This document shows, in pieces, positions 61,751 through 64,000 of a stretch of 64,000 nt of DNA. The DNA is taken from positions 3,782,001-3,846,000 of the forward strand of contig OZ244931.1 in assembly GCA_965222215.1 (NCBI GenBank), read 5' to 3'. The DNA is from JABJAG01 sp965222215. GTDB taxonomy: Bacteria; Pseudomonadota; Alphaproteobacteria; UBA6615. The position numbers and the translations under genes are program-made. The notes beneath the pieces are model-generated. The model was not told the origin of the DNA. It ran no database searches and saw nothing but the letters and a program-made list of their open reading frames with translations. Position 1 is the stretch's first letter, and each line of letters begins with the position of its first letter.

Positions 61751-61906
61751 TGTTTATGCTGCATTCATGCTGCGCAACATGGATGCAGCAATTTTCGCCT
61801 ATTCTTGCGGTCAGGTCAGGGTAATTGAGTGCTCGGGATTCATGTGCGAGCATTCCGTACTCGGGATCGGGGAATCCCGAAATATTGTTGAAGAACGGGG
61901 GCCGGC

Positions 61907-62203
61907 ATGAAATTCGGATCGATATTCGCAGGAGCGGCATTGGCAGTGACGGTCGGGGCGTTCGCGCCGGCGGCCATGGCTGCGGAGGGAGATGTTCAGA
62001 AGGTCGTCGACAAGACGTTGGCCGACAATCCGGACATGAAGGCTTTGTGCGGCGGCCGCGAGGCGACGATCCGCCCGGCCGTCACCAAGGCGACGATCGC
62101 GCTCATGACCAGCGGGTCGATTTCCGGCGACCCGAACAAGACCGGCGAGGCCGCCGGCGCCGAAGTCACGAAGCACTGCATCAAGTTCCTGAGCGGCGGC
62201 TGA
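61907..62203 (+). CDS. Small secreted protein of unknown function
   Basis: 98 residues. A signal peptide (FGSIFAGAALAVTVGAFAPA, cleavage after AMA at about residue 25) leaves a mature protein of about 73 residues, mostly helical, with two cysteines (CGG and HCIKF) that could form a disulfide in the periplasm. It resembles no family I know. GGGGGCC before the ATG is a weak ribosome binding site. The dyad operator-like site lies 160 bases upstream. Confidence 0.65.
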   Translation: MKFGSIFAGAALAVTVGAFAPAAMAAEGDVQKVVDKTLADNPDMKALCGGREATIRPAVTKATIALMTSGSISGDPNKTGEAAGAEVTKHCIKFLSGG

Positions 62204-62315
62204 CCCGGACGGGAGCCGCCAACGTCTTTCACTGACCGGACAGACTATCTGGTCTTTACCTGAATTCGCCCGCGCGTGATCGCTGACGCTGCGCGGCGGG
62301 ACACGGGGTATTCTT

Positions 62316-64000
62316 ATGAGTGCGGAAAAAGTCGCGGCCGAACACATCGTCGATTGCCTCGTTGAGGCCGGGATTGACCATTTCTTCGGTCTGCCCGGCG
62401 GCGCGACGATGGAAATCTACAAGGCGCTGCACGGGCGCGAGTCCGAAATCCGCCCGATTGTGCCGCGCGACGAGCAGACCGCCTCATGCATGGCCGACAT
62501 GTACGGGAAGCTGACGGGCCGGCCCGGCGTGTTCGCAGGGCAGGGCGCGTTTACCGGGTCGACGGGGATGTTCGGAGTGATCGAGGCGTTCCTCGCGTCG
62601 ACGCCGATGGTCGTGCTGACGGAGATGACCGACACGGACGGATTCGTGGTGCATGGCCCGATCCAGTCCGGCAGCGGCCAGTACGGCTCGTTCGATCTGC
62701 CACAGATGTTCAAGGGCGCCACCAAGTACACCGCCACGGCGCACAAGCCGCGCGAGGCGGTGATCATGACCCAGCTCGCGATCAAGCATGCGCTCGCCGG
62801 GCGGCCCGGCCCCGCCGCCTGCGTGTTCCGCGCGGCGGCCCTGGCGGGCACGGTCGAGGAGGGCGGCCTGCCGGAAATCCACGACACGACGCGCCTGCTC
62901 AGCACGACGCCGAGCGTGCCGCCGGACGGCGCGCTCGATGCGGTGGCCGACGCGCTGCGGACGGCCGAACGCCCGGTGATCGTCGCCGGGAACGGCGTGC
63001 GGATCGCGCGGGCTTTCGACGAACTGCGCGCCCTGGCCGAGCAACTGGGCGCACCGGTTGTCACGAGTTATCTCGGGAAGAGCGCGCTCGCCGAGACCCA
63101 CGATCTCGCCGCCGGCGGCATCGGCTACACCGGCATGCCGGTCGCCAACGACACCCTGGGCGCGGCGGACACGGTGCTTGTGGTGGGGTGCCGGTTGAAG
63201 CCGCAGGAGACCTGCTACGAACACCCGGACCTGCTCGACCCGAACCGGCAACGGATTTTCCAGATCGACGTCGATCCGCGAAACGCGTCCTGGTCGATCC
63301 CGGCCGAGATCGCGCTCACGGGCGATGCCCGGCTGACCCTGGCCGCGCTCGCCGGCCGCCTCGACGGTCGGGTCGACGTCGCCAAAGCCGAGGCCCGCAC
63401 CAGCGCGCTTGTCGCGGCAAAGACCGCCGGCAAGCTGTTCTCGGATGCGGCGATGGCCTCCGACCAGACCCCGATGCTGCCGCAGCGCTTCGTCGCGGCG
63501 GTCGCCGACGCGGTGCCGGAGGACGCCATCGTGTGCTCGGACGCCGGCAACAACCGGCACTGGATGAACCACTTTTTCCGCACAAAACGCGCCGGCTGCT
63601 ATTTCGGGAGCGGCGGCATCGGCGGGGTGAGCTGGTCGCTGCCCGCCGCACTGACGGCGCAGATTGTCCATCCGGAGCGGCCCGCGGTCGGGGTGTGCAG
63701 CGACGGCGGCTTCGCGATGCAGATGCACACGCTGCTGACCGCGGTGCAGTACGGCGCGGCGCCGGTCACGGTGATCATGAACAACTCGCGCCTCGGCATG
63801 ACCGCCGAAGGCATGGGCAACCGCGCCGTCGGCAACGAGTTCCCCGACACGGACTACGCCGCGATCGCGCGCGCGATGGGGGCCGACGGCACACGCCTCG
63901 ACCGGCCGGGCGACGTCACCGACGCCGTCGGCGCGGCCATCGACGCCGCGCGGGAATCCCGGCGGCCGCATGTGATCGATGTGGTGATCGACCCGAACGA
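62316..64000 (+). CDS. ThDP-dependent acetolactate synthase-like enzyme, 3' end missing
   Basis: 561 codons are readable from ATG at 62316 to the window edge with no stop. The ThDP-binding N-terminal domain begins IDHFFGLPGGATMEIYKAL and contains the catalytic glutamate in RDEQTASCMADMYGKLTGRP. The central domain (VIVAGNGVRIARAFDELRAL, ADTVLVVGCRL) and the C-terminal ThDP-binding domain with CSDGGFAMQMHTLLTAVQYG and VIMNNSRLGM are in order. The diphosphate motif is SDGGF rather than the common GDGGF. It belongs to the acetolactate synthase/benzoylformate decarboxylase superfamily; whether it is a true acetolactate synthase is not certain, and no small subunit is visible. Confidence 0.88.
   Translation, partial: MSAEKVAAEHIVDCLVEAGIDHFFGLPGGATMEIYKALHGRESEIRPIVPRDEQTASCMADMYGKLTGRPGVFAGQGAFTGSTGMFGVIEAFLASTPMVVLTEMTDTDGFVVHGPIQSGSGQYGSFDLPQMFKGATKYTATAHKPREAVIMTQLAIKHALAGRPGPAACVFRAAALAGTVEEGGLPEIHDTTRLLSTTPSVPPDGALDAVADALRTAERPVIVAGNGVRIARAFDELRALAEQLGAPVVTSYLGKSALAETHDLAAGGIGYTGMPVANDTLGAADTVLVVGCRLKPQETCYEHPDLLDPNRQRIFQIDVDPRNASWSIPAEIALTGDARLTLAALAGRLDGRVDVAKAEARTSALVAAKTAGKLFSDAAMASDQTPMLPQRFVAAVADAVPEDAIVCSDAGNNRHWMNHFFRTKRAGCYFGSGGIGGVSWSLPAALTAQIVHPERPAVGVCSDGGFAMQMHTLLTAVQYGAAPVTVIMNNSRLGMTAEGMGNRAVGNEFPDTDYAAIARAMGADGTRLDRPGDVTDAVGAAIDAARESRRPHVIDVVIDPN

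Noticed and set aside
62484..63971. Long open frame on the minus strand opposite the ThDP enzyme gene
   Set aside because: Composition is that of an antisense shadow (His/Arg/Asp rich) and the plus-strand gene has clear ThDP motifs throughout.

Overview
The window is GC-rich chromosomal DNA from an alphaproteobacterium, most likely Rhodospirillales or a close relative. The evidence is gene order: hemE next to the gene for a pyruvate,water dikinase regulatory protein; mnmE-mnmG-rsmG-parA-parB; maf-aroE-coaE-dnaQ-secB-fxsA-tim44-mltA; hslVU; and a hisBHAFE operon with extra genes inserted. There are no rRNA or tRNA genes, no CRISPR array and no transposase. The most important non-coding feature is the probable chromosomal replication origin, the 463-bp gap at 39045-39507 between divergent hemE and the dikinase regulator gene. 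It occupies the same position as Caulobacter Cori, has an A-rich tract and holds four DnaA-box-like sequences. Two perfect parS sites lie 10-12 kb to its left, next to parAB.

Layout. 1-2966: end of a histidine phosphatase, a GT-B glycosyltransferase, a polysaccharide deacetylase and a membrane protein. 2963-8998: a complete peptide-type ABC importer (fused double ATPase, binding protein, two permeases). 9005-15172: a class III nucleotidyl cyclase and an MBL-fold hydrolase, an MFS carrier, an orphan PhoB-type response regulator, a DUF427 protein and a RibA-type GTP cyclohydrolase II. 15305-20210: an uncharacterised protein preceded by a CtrA-type box, an L,D-transpeptidase, a YggS PLP protein, a JmjC-type oxygenase, and a major porin with a structured leader and a strong terminator. 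20351-25093: DUF3576 lipoprotein, leuS, lptE and holA. 25100-30879: parB, parA, rsmG, mnmG and mnmE on the minus strand, followed by DUF6489.

31244-34930: DUF255 thioredoxin-fold protein, methylguanine methyltransferase, quinone oxidoreductase and a very small membrane protein. 35003-39044: rho, hemJ, hemH and hemE on the minus strand, running away from the origin. 39508-46441: the dikinase regulator gene, maf, aroE, coaE and dnaQ run rightward, followed by secB and fxsA (minus), then tim44 and mltA (plus). 46442-52060 looks like an accessory insertion into this conserved block: lutABC, a GIY-YIG nuclease gene and a cyclase-family hydrolase gene, among two families of palindromic repeats. 52071-53967 is hslUV, then a cNMP-binding/FHA fusion. 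55046-60407 is the histidine operon with a methyltransferase-like gene, a DUF2628 gene and a GNAT gene interposed, ending in a HIT gene. The right end has a TauD-type dioxygenase, two small proteins around a dyad operator-like site, and a ThDP-dependent acetolactate synthase-like gene that runs off the window.

The core genes around the origin combine replication and segregation (oriC, parS, ParAB, HolA, DnaQ), tRNA modification (MnmE/MnmG), haem synthesis (HemE/H/J), termination (Rho) and envelope biogenesis (LptE, MltA, SecB). The least explained signals are the switch-like leader of the porin gene, the palindrome-flanked GIY-YIG cassette, the hairpin that masks the ribosome binding site of the methyltransferase-like gene inside the his operon, and the paired operator-like dyads near 61.7 kb.
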